Source of the DNA: Penium margaritaceum
Lineage: Eukaryota > Streptophyta > Zygnematophyceae > Desmidiales > Peniaceae
Length of the DNA stretch: 35,503 nucleotides
Assembly: GCA_023375785.1 (NCBI GenBank)
Contig: SZWC01001572.1
Location: forward strand, 30,146-65,648
Direction: 5' to 3'
Below are positions 19,574 through 29,136 of the stretch, piece after piece. A model generated the notes under the pieces. It was not told the origin of the DNA. It searched no databases and saw only the letters and a program-made list of their open reading frames with translations. The position numbers were made by a program, and so were the translations under genes. Numbering within the stretch: the first letter of the stretch is position 1; every line of letters starts with the position of its first letter.

Positions 19574-22260
19574 AAGGCGTCCAACGGCTTTGCCTGCTAC
19601 TTCTGCTGCGACCGACACCACGGCTGGCGCCAGTGTCGTTAGCGCCCTGCTGGGTGGCGACCGCCTTGGTTACGAGCCCGCCCTACTCCACCATCCGCCT
19701 CCGATACATCATCTCATACAGTCGCGCCCCTCGGTGGAGCTATGGCGGTAGTGTACGCCGAGCTCCAGGGTCTGAAGCGCATGGTGCAACAGCTCATAGA
19801 CAATGTGATCTCTGAGCGGGCTGTTACCACCGTGCCGCTTCACACACCCTCTTCTTCCTTCTCGCCATCCTCACCTCCGTCAGTGTCATCACCTGACCGT
19901 GCCATGCCTCCCGACCTTAGCTCTACATCTGACTCCCTACACTCCGTGCTGGAGGCAGTTGAAGTCATCCCGACCAGTGACCCCTCCACTTCTGGGGTAG
20001 TCTCTTCGGCTCGCCATCGTCGTTCTCGGACTCGGCACGCGAGGCGGCGGATAGCAAGTTTGTCGAGACGTGTGCAGGAGGCAGTAGCAGACGCAGTAGT
20101 GGCAGACGTCACCACGGGGCTGACTCCTTCCTCCCCAATTGCAAAGTTGGTGAGGCACCCCTTCGCAGCTTCTACCGATGCGTTGGTCGAGGGGGGGATG
20201 GAGTGTCCGTCGACGACCACCGGCGAGTACATGAGGGATGCGACAGACGGTGCTTCACGACAGGGCGCTCTCAGTGAGGACGAGCCATCCGACGAGTGGT
20301 CCGACGTGGATTCGGAGACAGACGAGTGGTCTGACGCGCAGTTGGAGGCAGACATGGAGATGGAGACTACAGTTGACGTAGTAGAGACCACAGAGGCAGG
20401 TGGGGCAGTACCAGTGGATGAGGCAATAGAAGCAGTAGCGGTGTCAGCCGGCACATGTGGAGCAGACGTCCGTTCCGCTACATTGGTGACCAGTGGAGTG
20501 TCGCCAGACGTCCAGGCAGTGGGTGTGTCGGCAGCCATCGACGTCGTGACAGTAGCATCAGTTGCAATCACTGCTACTGACGGGCCGTTGGCATTAGACG
20601 CGGCTCTAGGAGGAGTCTCAGGTGACGAGATCACCTCGTCTCCTGTCCACGGGTTGGTCTACCGAGTCTCCACAGCTCCTGCCGAGGTGCCATTCGTGGG
20701 GGGGAGGTGTGTCCGCTGACGACCGCGGCTGAGCTCGGCATTGGTGATGCGATTACTCTACAGCACAGGATGATTGAGGCGGATGACGCCATACAGCAGA
20801 CTCAGCTAGCGGAGAGTTCAACAGGGGGAGATATTCTCTATGACGGAGACTCTTCGTCAGAGGAGGATTGGTCTGATGCTGAGTCAGAGTCGAGGATGGA
20901 GTTGGTGATCGTTGATGTTTTGGTGGATGACGTGACGACGGCCGATGCCGGAGCTGCGCTCGACGATGCGCACGCTCCTACATTAGCTGGTGTGGAGACA
21001 GCTGCCATGGTGCCAGGAGCAGCAGCAGGAGGAGCGGGTGATACAGATGGTGATGCTTGGCCCACAGCAGATGCCCAGGTGGTTCTGGCAGATAGTGCTG
21101 GGCAGCAGGAGGAGGTGATTGACTGCCAGGACGAGGCAGACCTCCTCGGTGAGGACCAGTCGTCTGTCCTGGAGTGGTCGGACGCAGGGTCGGAGGCAGA
21201 CATAGAGGCCCAGTGCGCTGCCGTTCTTGCAGTAGCCGCGGCTAGAGCACGCGATAGCCTCTCGGTGAGAGCAGACGTCCGCGTGTGTGACATGGAGGAT
21301 GTAGAGCGAGCTGCAGACATCGGACACCTCGCTACCCTCACAGGTGTCGTTGACACCACGGCAGCTCCAGCCGATGACATAGCTACGCTCGTCTGAGCTA
21401 CAGTTCCTGTACTCGAGCACCTACGCTCCACGGTCGACGAGCATGAGGCAGTGGTGGCTCGAGCGGAGGCGCACGTGCAGAGTCTCATGGCCGAGCTCCG
21501 AGAGGCCAGCATCCGTTGGTACACTACAGATGCTTCTGCACGACAGGTTGCTGAGATGTGCATGGAGGATGTGCACATGCGTCTCGAGGCTGCGGAGTGG
21601 TCCGTACAGGATGCACATTGGCGACGGGCGGACGCACAACAGCAGGTGGACGATTGGTTGTGCACCAGGGGCTCGGCGTTTCTGCAGGGTGTATGGGTTC
21701 CCAATGACAGCGACGATGCTGTAGCGGCAGATACACTGACGGATGATGACGTCTGGCCACCTGACACTCGAGTGTCGAGTGTGTCAGCAGCAGCCAGTGA
21801 CTCCGCAACACCACCCCCTTTTGGTGCAGCTGCTACGGATGCGGACGCGCTCAGTGGTGACCACCTCCTGCCAGCAGCTGGTGATCAGGCAGCAGGTGAG
21901 TCGCCTATTGGCGTGGAGAGCTTCCTACGCAACGAGGCGACAAGGATGCAGGAGGCAGTGACTCACGCCGACGCGCACATGATGGAGGTCCACCATCAGA
22001 TTCATTCCGTGACTGACAGCCTGCACGCCGTAGATGCAGCTGGCCGGCAGGCCGCCGCAGCAGAACTTGACGAACAACACATGCGTCTCGACGTTGCGCA
22101 GTCCGTGTGGCAGCATGCAGTACAGCAGCTGGCATGCATACGGGAGGCGATAGAGTTGGAGGAGGCCCTCAGCGCTGCACCAGTCACATCAGCAAATGAC
22201 GACAGTAGTGACGACTACGACGGCAATGACGATGACAGCGACGACGCTGCTCCGGGGTGA
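19463..22260 (+). pseudogene. Gag-like CCHC plus acidic-repeat protein of element B, broken
   Basis: Not recognised as a known family. From ATG 19463 the frame reads a Trp/Pro/Gln-rich head and a canonical zinc knuckle at 19595-19636 (CYFCCDRHHGWRQC, spacing 2-4-4), then a coiled-coil-like AELQGLKRMVQQLID segment from 19751. Ser/Thr/Pro-rich and very acidic repeats follow: (D/E)-W-S-D-x2-S-E units at 20291-20350 (two in tandem), about 20862 and about 21170. The tail has helical, Ala/Gln/Glu-rich coiled-coil-like segments (21451-21660, 21910-22180). Breaks: TAG TAG 19526-19531, TAG 19640, a one-step frame change at the G run 20698-20704, and TGA 21394. The knuckle and position suggest a Gag. 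No pol domain follows. Confidence 0.7.
20698..20704 (+). promoter_or_regulatory. G-run at a reading-frame change, possible -1 slippery site
   Basis: Seven G in the phase G GGG GGG with respect to the upstream frame. A -1 slip here leaves the upstream frame (stop at 20717-20719) and enters the 20707-21396 frame without a gap. A run of seven G in the same phase lies at 20191-20197, in a related coding segment. Simple homopolymer loss is an equal or better explanation. Confidence 0.35.
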
Positions 22261-22408
22261 GGCTCTGTGCGGACACATCCCACCAGCATCATCGTCACCC
22301 TTGCTATTGCTGTGCAGGGGTATGTGGCCATGGGGGAGCCGCGCTCCCTCCTCACGGATTGTGTTGGGAGCAGCCATTAGCTTTGCTCGTACTGTCAGCC
22401 TCTGCAGC

Positions 22409-22418
22409 CCAAGGGGAG
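22409..22418 (+). other. Polypurine tract of element B
   Basis: CCAAGGGGAG ends immediately before the TG of the 3' LTR, with the same GGGGAG end as the tract of element A. Confidence 0.8.
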
Positions 22419-23863
22419 TGTTGGTATGAGGACTTTGGTCTGACATCTTTTTGAGGACAGCGAGGTTACTTTGGGTGCAGCACGATGCTATGGTCCAGGT
22501 TATGCTGGTCGAGACCCGTGCACCTGGTGAGTTTCACCGGTGTGATGTGGAGACCCATTGCCTCTATGTGTTATGTATGATCTATTCTAGGTTATGCTGG
22601 TCGAGACCCGCGCACCCGTTGAGTTCTACCGGTGTGACGTGGAGACCCATTGCATACATGTGTTATGTATGATCCATGCATGATGTGGTCGAGACCCGGG
22701 CACCCGGAGACACGTTTCCGGGGTCACGAGGAGACTTGTTTGTCTGTCTCTCTTGCTTGATGTTTGACACGTAGGTGTGTGATTCACTTTGTGCATGGTT
22801 GATACCGGGGCATTTGGTGGGATGCACCATTGTCACGAGGAGACCCTGTGCTGTGGTATGCTTGATCAGTGCTCGCTATGATTGGTTCCCTGCGCCATCA
22901 TCTCTTGCCTTCGCTGAGACATCATTATGTTGACAGTTGTGTCAGCCATTGGGAGTGTTGGTGTGTGTGGCTTCCACCTGTCAGGAGCGACGGCAAGGAG
23001 AGCAGCGCTATCGGAGAGCGCGACGACATGATCCCGGATGCAGACGCAGCTGGCACCGGAGCACCGACGAGTGGTGACTCCATCCACCAGCAGCTGCCAG
23101 AGAGCTGCCACGACACCCTGGGTGCTTGCCGAGGTGCTTTGCGGTTTTTTCTGCAGATGCTAGAGAGCTGTCACGACACCCTGGGTGCTTGCATGTTTTG
23201 TATTTCCTGTCCACCGATCGGTGTCGGACTTGTGTGTGTGACCAGTCGTAGCGTCCGGCTTGAGATTCTGCATCTCTAGGTTCAGACGACGTAGCGTTCT
23301 GATTTGTCTACGTAGAGTTACGACCAAAATAGTGTTTTTGGGCCGGTTTTAGGACAGACCTTGCACTGCCGCGTGCGACACCTGTTGTGCGCCGCGGCAG
23401 GTATTTATACTGTGGACTTGTCATTTGTTATCTCTCTCTGCAATTATATTCACTTTGATTTTCCTGACACTCTGTTCGTGTCCCTACCCAGACCCTTGCA
23501 GTTTTGTCTCTAACTGGTGATTGTTGTCACACGCTGACCTGGCGCTGACGCCTAGTGTCGCGGCAAGTGGTTAGGAAGGTTCTAGGAAACTTCTCNNNNN
23601 NNNNNNNNNNNNNNNNNNNNNNNNNNNNNNNNNNNNNNNNNNNNNNNNNNNNNGTGCGCCGCGGCAGGTATTTATACTGTGGACTTGTCATTTGTTATCT
23701 CTCTCTGCAATTATATTCACTTTGAGTTTCCAGACACTCTGTTCGTGTCCCTACCCAGACCCTTGCAGTTTTGTCTCTAACTGGTGATTGTTGTCACACG
23801 CTGACCTGGCGCTGACGCCTAGTGTCGCGGCAAGTGGTTAGGAAGGTTCTAGGAAACTTCTCA
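22419..23863 (+). repeat. 3' LTR of element B, with assembly gap and duplicated end
   Basis: Starts TGTTGGTATGAGG and runs about 1,178 bp to CTTCTC at 23596, where Ns begin. After the Ns, 23654-23863 repeats 23387-23596 with two substitutions and one indel and supplies the terminal CA and the target duplication. The real LTR is probably about 1.18 kb. U3 has the 91-bp tandem duplication (22499, 22590), and a 30-bp direct repeat (ACGACACCCTGGGTGCTTGC core) near 23108 and 23173. Confidence 0.88.
23597..23653. other. Assembly gap (57 N), probably negative-size
   Basis: The sequence right of the gap repeats the last 210 bases left of it, as happens when two overlapping contig ends are scaffolded without being merged. 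Confidence 0.8.
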
Positions 23864-23995
23864 GTTCCATGATAAGATTCTCTTATGTCACACAACCACA
23901 TGTTGCCACTGCAAGGATTGCCATCGAATTCAGAAATGTTTCATCTAAAGATACGACATTTTGAGCAACATTTGATCTCACTGTGTTGTTGTGTT
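23864..23995. other. Short flank between element B and the solo LTR
   Basis: Starts with the GTTCC duplication. No feature seen otherwise. Confidence 0.5.
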
Positions 23996-24633
23996 TGGGA
24001 CGTTTCCTAGAACCTTCTCAACCACTTGCCGCGACACTAGGCGTCACCGCCATGTGAGCGTGTGGCAACAGTCACAAGTTAGAGAAATAACTACAAAGGT
24101 CTGGGTTGGGACACGAACAGAGTGTCAGGAAACTCAAATTGAATATTATTGTAGAGAGAAAAAACAAATGGCAGGTCCAAGGCATAAATACCTGCCGCGG
24201 TGCACGGCGGGTGTCGCACGCGGCAGTCGAAGAGCTGTCCTAAAAACCAGCCCAAAACCATTGTTTTGACCGTAACTCTGCGCACACATGTCAGAATGCT
24301 ACGCCGTCTAAACCTCGACGTGCACGATCAAAAGACAGAGGCTAAACTGGTCACATGCATGCATCCATCATCAGACGGTGGACATACAATGCAAAAACAT
24401 GTAAATAGGGCTCATGACCAGTCCGCTGAAAGACGCCTGCAAGCCGTAGAGAAGACAACAGAGAGTCCCGGCAGCACCTGGGGCTCTGGAACGGTAGTCG
24501 GCCAGCTCCAAGCCGGTAGTCCGCCGCCAGTCGTCGCACCGGTGTCACCAGGGCCCGCCTCAGGGATCTGCACGAGTATGGACACCGCCGAGTGGTCACA
24601 GTTAACTGTACAAGAATGTCACAAATCACAACA
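23996..24633 (-). repeat. Solo LTR, mosaic of B-type R-U5 and A-type U3
   Basis: On the minus strand it starts as the A-family U3 (TGTTGTGATTTGTGAC, with the A-type segments at 24340-24600) and ends with the B-family U5 (CGGCAAGTGGTT...GGTTCTAGGAAAC at 24002-24045, TCTGTTCGTGTCCC near 24110-24125). The TATA-like box lies in the shared core near 24185. No internal element sequence adjoins it. The flanks GTGTT (23991-23995) and ATGTT (24634-24638) fit a target duplication with one mutation. Confidence 0.82.
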
Positions 24634-24739
24634 ATGTTTAGGTCACATAGGGTGTGAAGCCTTGCAAGTAACTTAACCCACTCATACTGTTGTAAATGGA
24701 ACTAACAAATGCACAAACACATGGAATCTGAGACGCTAC

Positions 24740-25382
24740 TGAGAAGATGCGTAGTAGCTTCCTAGCGACATAGCCGTTGACTTCGCGTAAGTTCCTGGTC
24801 GGACATTCATGACAATCACTAGTTGTGCACACAACGGCAAGGGTCTGGCTAGAATACGTAAAGCAAAGTGTCAGAATGCTTCAATAACATTTGCTAAGTG
24901 AGGTGACAAATGACAGGTCCATAGCATAACTACCTTTCGCGGCGAACGGCGGGTGTCGCACGCGACAATGCAAGATCTGTCCCAAAAACATGCCCAAAAC
25001 CATTATTTTGGCTGTAACTCTGCGCACACTTGTGAGAACGCTACGCCGTCTGAACCTAGTCTTGCAAAATCACAAGCCGGAAGCTACTACTGGTCACATG
25101 CACGCATTTGGCATCAAACCGTGAAAACACAATGCACAAACATGTAAATCGGGCCCACGGCCAGTCCACCAATAAACTCCTGCGTGCTGCACAAAAACTG
25201 TAAGAGGTCCAGAGTAGCGTCCAGAGCTCTCGAACGGTCGTCGGTCAGCTCCAACCTTTTTGTCCGCCACCAGATGACGCACGGGTGCCACCATGGTCCG
25301 CATCAAGGATCTGCACGAGTATGGACACGGCCGAGTGGTCACAGTAAACTGCACAGGTCGACAGGAACGTCACAAATCACAA
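24740..25382 (-). repeat. 3' LTR of copia element C
   Basis: A-type LTR in reverse. Its 3' end reads ...CGCATCTTCTCA (rc of 24740-24751). Next to the purine tract it begins with GTTGTGATTTGTGAC, two bases shorter than element A at the TG terminus. Diverged from A-type LTRs across its length; the TATA-like box is altered (GCATAACTACC region near 24925). Confidence 0.85.
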
Positions 25383-25392
25383 CTCCCCCATG
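25383..25392 (-). other. Polypurine tract of element C
   Basis: CATGGGGGAG on the minus strand, the same as in element A, adjoining the LTR. Confidence 0.85.
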
Positions 25393-25559
25393 ACCTGATG
25401 GTACGCATGTCCACACACGTGCAGCACTGAGACGAGTCCAAAAATGAGTGCAATGACAGATGTGAACAGATAGAGACATACCCCACACTCAACTACTCTC
25501 AGGTAAGGGGCGAAGTCGAAGAGAACGAATGGCTACCACGAACTTTCTGCATGCTAGTG
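25393..25559 (-). pseudogene. RNase H C-terminal tail and 3' internal region of element C
   Basis: On the minus strand this corresponds to 7906-8070 of element A: the AGAAAGTTCGTGGTAGCCA block and a TTCGCCCC block, then GTTGAGTGTGGG and the conserved stretch leading to the purine tract. It is separated from the rest of the gene by element D. Confidence 0.8.
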
Positions 25560-26258
25560 TGTAGCGGGAGGGCCTGTTCGGCCCTCCCTCCTCGCTGAAG
25601 CAAGGGGTGGTTCCGCACCACCCCTTGCGTCAGCGAGGGCTGGCCGGCGGCCAGCACTTTGCTGGCCACCGGCCAGCTCGCTGCCGGCCGGCTTGACAGC
25701 CGGCAGCCGGCCAAGCGACCGGTTGGCCATCGGTTGGCCAGTCGCCAAACGCCGATCGTGGCCTCAGTCCGATCAGCGGCTGAGGGGCCACGAGGGCCTC
25801 GAGGACGAGGCCTCGTGGCCTCGTGCCCTTGCCCCCCCTCGCCCTCCTTGTAAACCAGCAAGCAAGGACGAAAGTTTGGGGGAGCGAGGGTGATGAGAGA
25901 GAGCTGGTGCGAAATCGCCAGCGTGCCTCGCATGCGACGATTTCGCACCAAAAACGGCAAAACGTAAATGGAAGTTTGTTTACGACAAACTTCAACATAA
26001 AATAAACAATGTAACTCGTGCGAACACACGAGTTTGAGGTAAAAACCTTCGGTTTGGGTCCCAAAACCAGGGGTTTGCTTAAAAACGGATATGGGCCTCC
26101 GGAGACTCGAAATATTCGAGTCTCCCTGCTCTCGGTCGTTGATGACGATTGCCCCTTAGTCCTGCGAAGGGGGTAAGCCCCTGACTCGGACTTAGAAAGC
26201 CATTCTGCAAACTCCAACGACGACTTTAGAGCAGGAGCTGAAGACTCGACACGTTACA
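25560..26258 (+). repeat. 5' LTR of gypsy element D
   Basis: 699 bp, TGTAGCGGGAGGGCC ... ACGTTACA. GC-rich first third with self-complementary GGCC/CGAGG segments, AT-richer end. Long minus-strand frames here are compositional and have no domain. Confidence 0.95.
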
Positions 26259-26259
26259 G

Positions 26260-26274
26260 TGGTTCTCAGAGCCA
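26260..26274 (+). other. Candidate PBS of element D
   Basis: TGGTTCTCAGAGCCA begins one base after the LTR. The TGG start and position fit a PBS; I cannot name the tRNA. Confidence 0.45.
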
Positions 26275-27122
26275 GACCACCCTCGCGACCAAGAGTTCGA
26301 CGGAAACGGCGGCTAGACATAGATAAAACGTCGCCGGTAGCTGCAAGCAGCAGCAGAAAGGCCAGAAGGGACTATGACATCTATGCTTCTCCGTTTGAAG
26401 CGTCGTAAGTGCGTTAGGAAGCTAGAGAAGAGATTGTTTTTGGGGGTTTCTTCTCCACAGCCTCTCCTCACCTCCAGGGACCTAAGGGAATTTTTGGGGA
26501 TGGGGTGGGGAGTGCCCACCCCCAAACCACCAAGTTTTCCCCTCTTCAAGGTTCCCTCCCTCCCTCCTTCAACTAAGAAGTTGGGACAGCACTTCTTCCC
26601 AAGGCCAGGGGCTCTCAAAGCTTGATGAAGCTCTAAAAAGAGGGAGGACTACACCTTGGGGAGTTTTGACGCCCCCCCCAACGCCGCCGGCTTAAGGAGG
26701 ACGCCGCCAAGGGGCGCGAGACGTACGAAGAAGACGCAAGAAGGGATCAAGGAAGAACAAAAGACAAGAAGACAAGAAGACAAGAAGAAAAGTAGTCTTT
26801 TTGCTCTTGACCTTGTACTTGCTTGTGTTCTTGCTCTTTTTCCTAGTTTTGTGAGTGGTACTCACACTTCTTGTTACTCCCTTGTATCGTTAACTTCTGT
26901 TTTCCTAGATCCTAGTTGCTACCAAGTGCCGTGAGTCACAGCTTAGGAGGACTAGTTTCTATACCCACGACCTTGTGCCGACGTGGCGGCCTAGGAAAGT
27001 AGAAGTTGAAATTGAAATTGCCTCACCGATCTTGAGAGCTAGATTGTAGGAGACGATTCCTCCTTTAAGTTGTGGGGTGATCCTCACAACGACCTTCACG
27101 TGATAGTTGCACGAACGACAAG
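26275..27122 (+). other. Leader region of gypsy element D
   Basis: About 850 bp between PBS and gag ATG with no domain-bearing frame. It contains homopurine AAGACAAGAAGACAAG repeats near 26760-26790. Probably untranslated leader. Confidence 0.5.
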
Positions 27123-29063
27123 ATGGCAAGTGCCGGACCGTCCAAGAAAAACAAGGGCAAGGTGGTGACAGCCTCACCACGAGCTCTCGGCGGACTCCAA
27201 ATTTTGGGAGCCGTCGCCGCGAGCACGGTTGCCAACCCAAAGGCAACCGTACCGCCAAGGGCAATCATACCGCCGAAGGCAATCGACGCCAACCTTGGCG
27301 ATACCGAGCAGCGTGTGGAGGCGGAAAAGGTACTCAACGAGCACGTCGACGTGCACATGGATGACCCCCACGCGACGGACGACGCGATGGAGGAGGATCT
27401 CCCGGGGGGATACCCTGATGAAGAGCACAACGCCGACAATGGCGAAGGTGACGAGGATCGCGACCATCGCCATCGTCGTGCGACCAACTCAAGCCGATTG
27501 CTCGAGAAGGTCAAGACGCCCGCCGCATCGCCTGAAGCTGCCGACGTCAGCAAGACTGCCGAGAGCAGCAAGGGCGTTGGAAGCAACCACACGGGAAGTT
27601 CCCGTGAGAACGAGCCGGACGACGTCGCCGCGAGGGCAATCCGCGATGACCGTCGTAGGCTCGCGGAGTTTGCTGTCGAGGCCGCAGGCCGACTCAACAT
27701 CACCATTGATGGTGGAGATACGGCACCACTCGGAGGAATGGAGGCGGATCCTCCTTCCACCGATGCGGCCGCAATGGGGCAAGGCAGCGTCCACTCGAGC
27801 GTCATCGCTGACGATAGTCTCCTCCGAAAGGTGGGACTCCTTGGAGGCGTGTACGCGAACCATACCCTCTTGCAGTGGGTAAGGGTGCACGGACAACGCG
27901 AGGCCCTGGAGGCTATCATCGATGCTCTCACGACATAAGAGCTCGCGTTCGCAAACCTGCTAGCCCACGTCGGGTAGAGCATCACAGACCTTGACCATGA
28001 TTGCCAGCTGTAGCGCCTGGCCGCCCATGAGGCAAGCCGCCGATGCAACGACCTGGACAAGGCGTTACAGAGTGTGACCCAGGTGCGGATGCAGCAACAA
28101 GCTCAGCGTGCTGCAACTGCGGATGCCACTGCCGGTGGCAGCGACGACTTGCTTACCTCGACGACTTTGGGGTTGGTCATAAACACGTCCTTCCTCCACA
28201 GTATGGAGATCTTGCGGATGGACGTGAAGCTGACCGACTGGCTAAACCGCATGGAGCACGTTCTACATATCCACAAGGCTCCACTCAGCCAGTGGAGCGA
28301 CCTTGCTACGACGGGACTTGAAGACAAACTCTTCAAGTTTGTGGTCAAGGAGTGGACTGCGCAGCAGCCGCACCTCGAGTGGCAGACCATGCCGTGGGAG
28401 GCCTTCTGCACGATCATGTGTTAGAAGTGCACCCAACGTGAGGAAGCGCAGCGCGCTTTTCACAAGATCAAGGACTTCAGGCAGCTGGGCAGCTCGCTCG
28501 AATCCTACTTGAGTGAGTTTGCCGCACTCGTGGAGGAAGCCGAAAGCTTCACCAAGGGTGATGGGACTCAGACCTTCAAGTACCCGGAGTGTATGCTGTT
28601 GGAGTACTTGCGTGATGGTCTCGCCAACAAGAAGCTGAAGAAAAAGACCACCACAACAGCCACTAGCCAAGCTTGGACAAGCTTGAGGGCGTTGCGCGAC
28701 TACATGAGCAAAGTGTATTCGGCAAACCCGAAACACTACTCTGATGCACGGCCGAACACGCATGCACAGCAAGGCCGCGACATGCGCATGGACGCTACAG
28801 GAGCTGGTGGGTCAGCTGGACAACAAGGCAGGACCAAGGGCAAGCAGCCTGCAAACCCTCCAGTCAAGAAGTCTGGTGGATACAAGGGCCCCAACAACAA
28901 GCAAAACCGCAAGAATGACAAGATGCAGGCGGCACATGAGCATCACAACACATCCTTCCGCGAAGGGCTTTGCCACAACTGCATGCAGCCCGGCCACTTT
29001 AGGGCTCAGTGCCCTCAGGCTGCTGGGGGTGGACAAGAGGTCGCAGCGGAGGGGAGCACTTGA
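27123..29063 (+). pseudogene. Gypsy Gag of element D, with in-frame stops
   Basis: One frame from ATG 27123 (MASAGPSKKNKGK, basic) through an acidic middle to a retrotransposon gag domain (about 28200-28650; LTDWLNRMEHVL, FHKIKDFRQLGSSLESYLSEF, LLEYLRDGL). It ends in a canonical CCHC zinc knuckle at 28971-29012 (CHNCMQPGHFRAQC, spacing 2-4-4). Stops interrupt it at TAA 27936, TAG 27975, TAG 28011 and TAG 28422, all one transition from Gln codons. The reading continues in the same frame on both sides of each stop, so these are point decay and not frameshifts. Confidence 0.85.
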
Positions 29064-29136
29064 GGGGATGACTCTTTTGTTAGCCTTGGCTTTACGTGAC
29101 AGGTTGGCTTGAGGTACGAGCCATTGAATGTCGTAG

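Larger units (their letters stand above)
17025..23863 (+). mobile_element. Non-autonomous LTR retrotransposon with an unrecognised ORF (element B)
   Basis: LTRs at 17025-17717 and 22419-23863 (the latter with an assembly gap) and a perfect target duplication GTTCC (17020-17024 and 23864-23868) define it. It has the same initiator tRNA-Met PBS as element A, a CAG-rich leader, a purine tract before the 3' LTR, and one broken long reading frame (19463-22260). No protease, integrase, RT or RNase H motif appears in any frame. R-U5 of its LTRs is clearly homologous to that of element A while U3 is different. This fits a non-autonomous element served in trans by a copia relative. Confidence 0.93.

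Noticed and set aside
19840..20634. 264-codon minus-strand frame in element B
   Set aside because: Ser/Thr-rich antisense of the acidic ORF; the plus strand has the knuckle and the frame continuity.
25499..26217. Long minus-strand frames in the first gypsy LTR
   Set aside because: They lie in LTR sequence, recur in the 3' LTR, and carry no domain.
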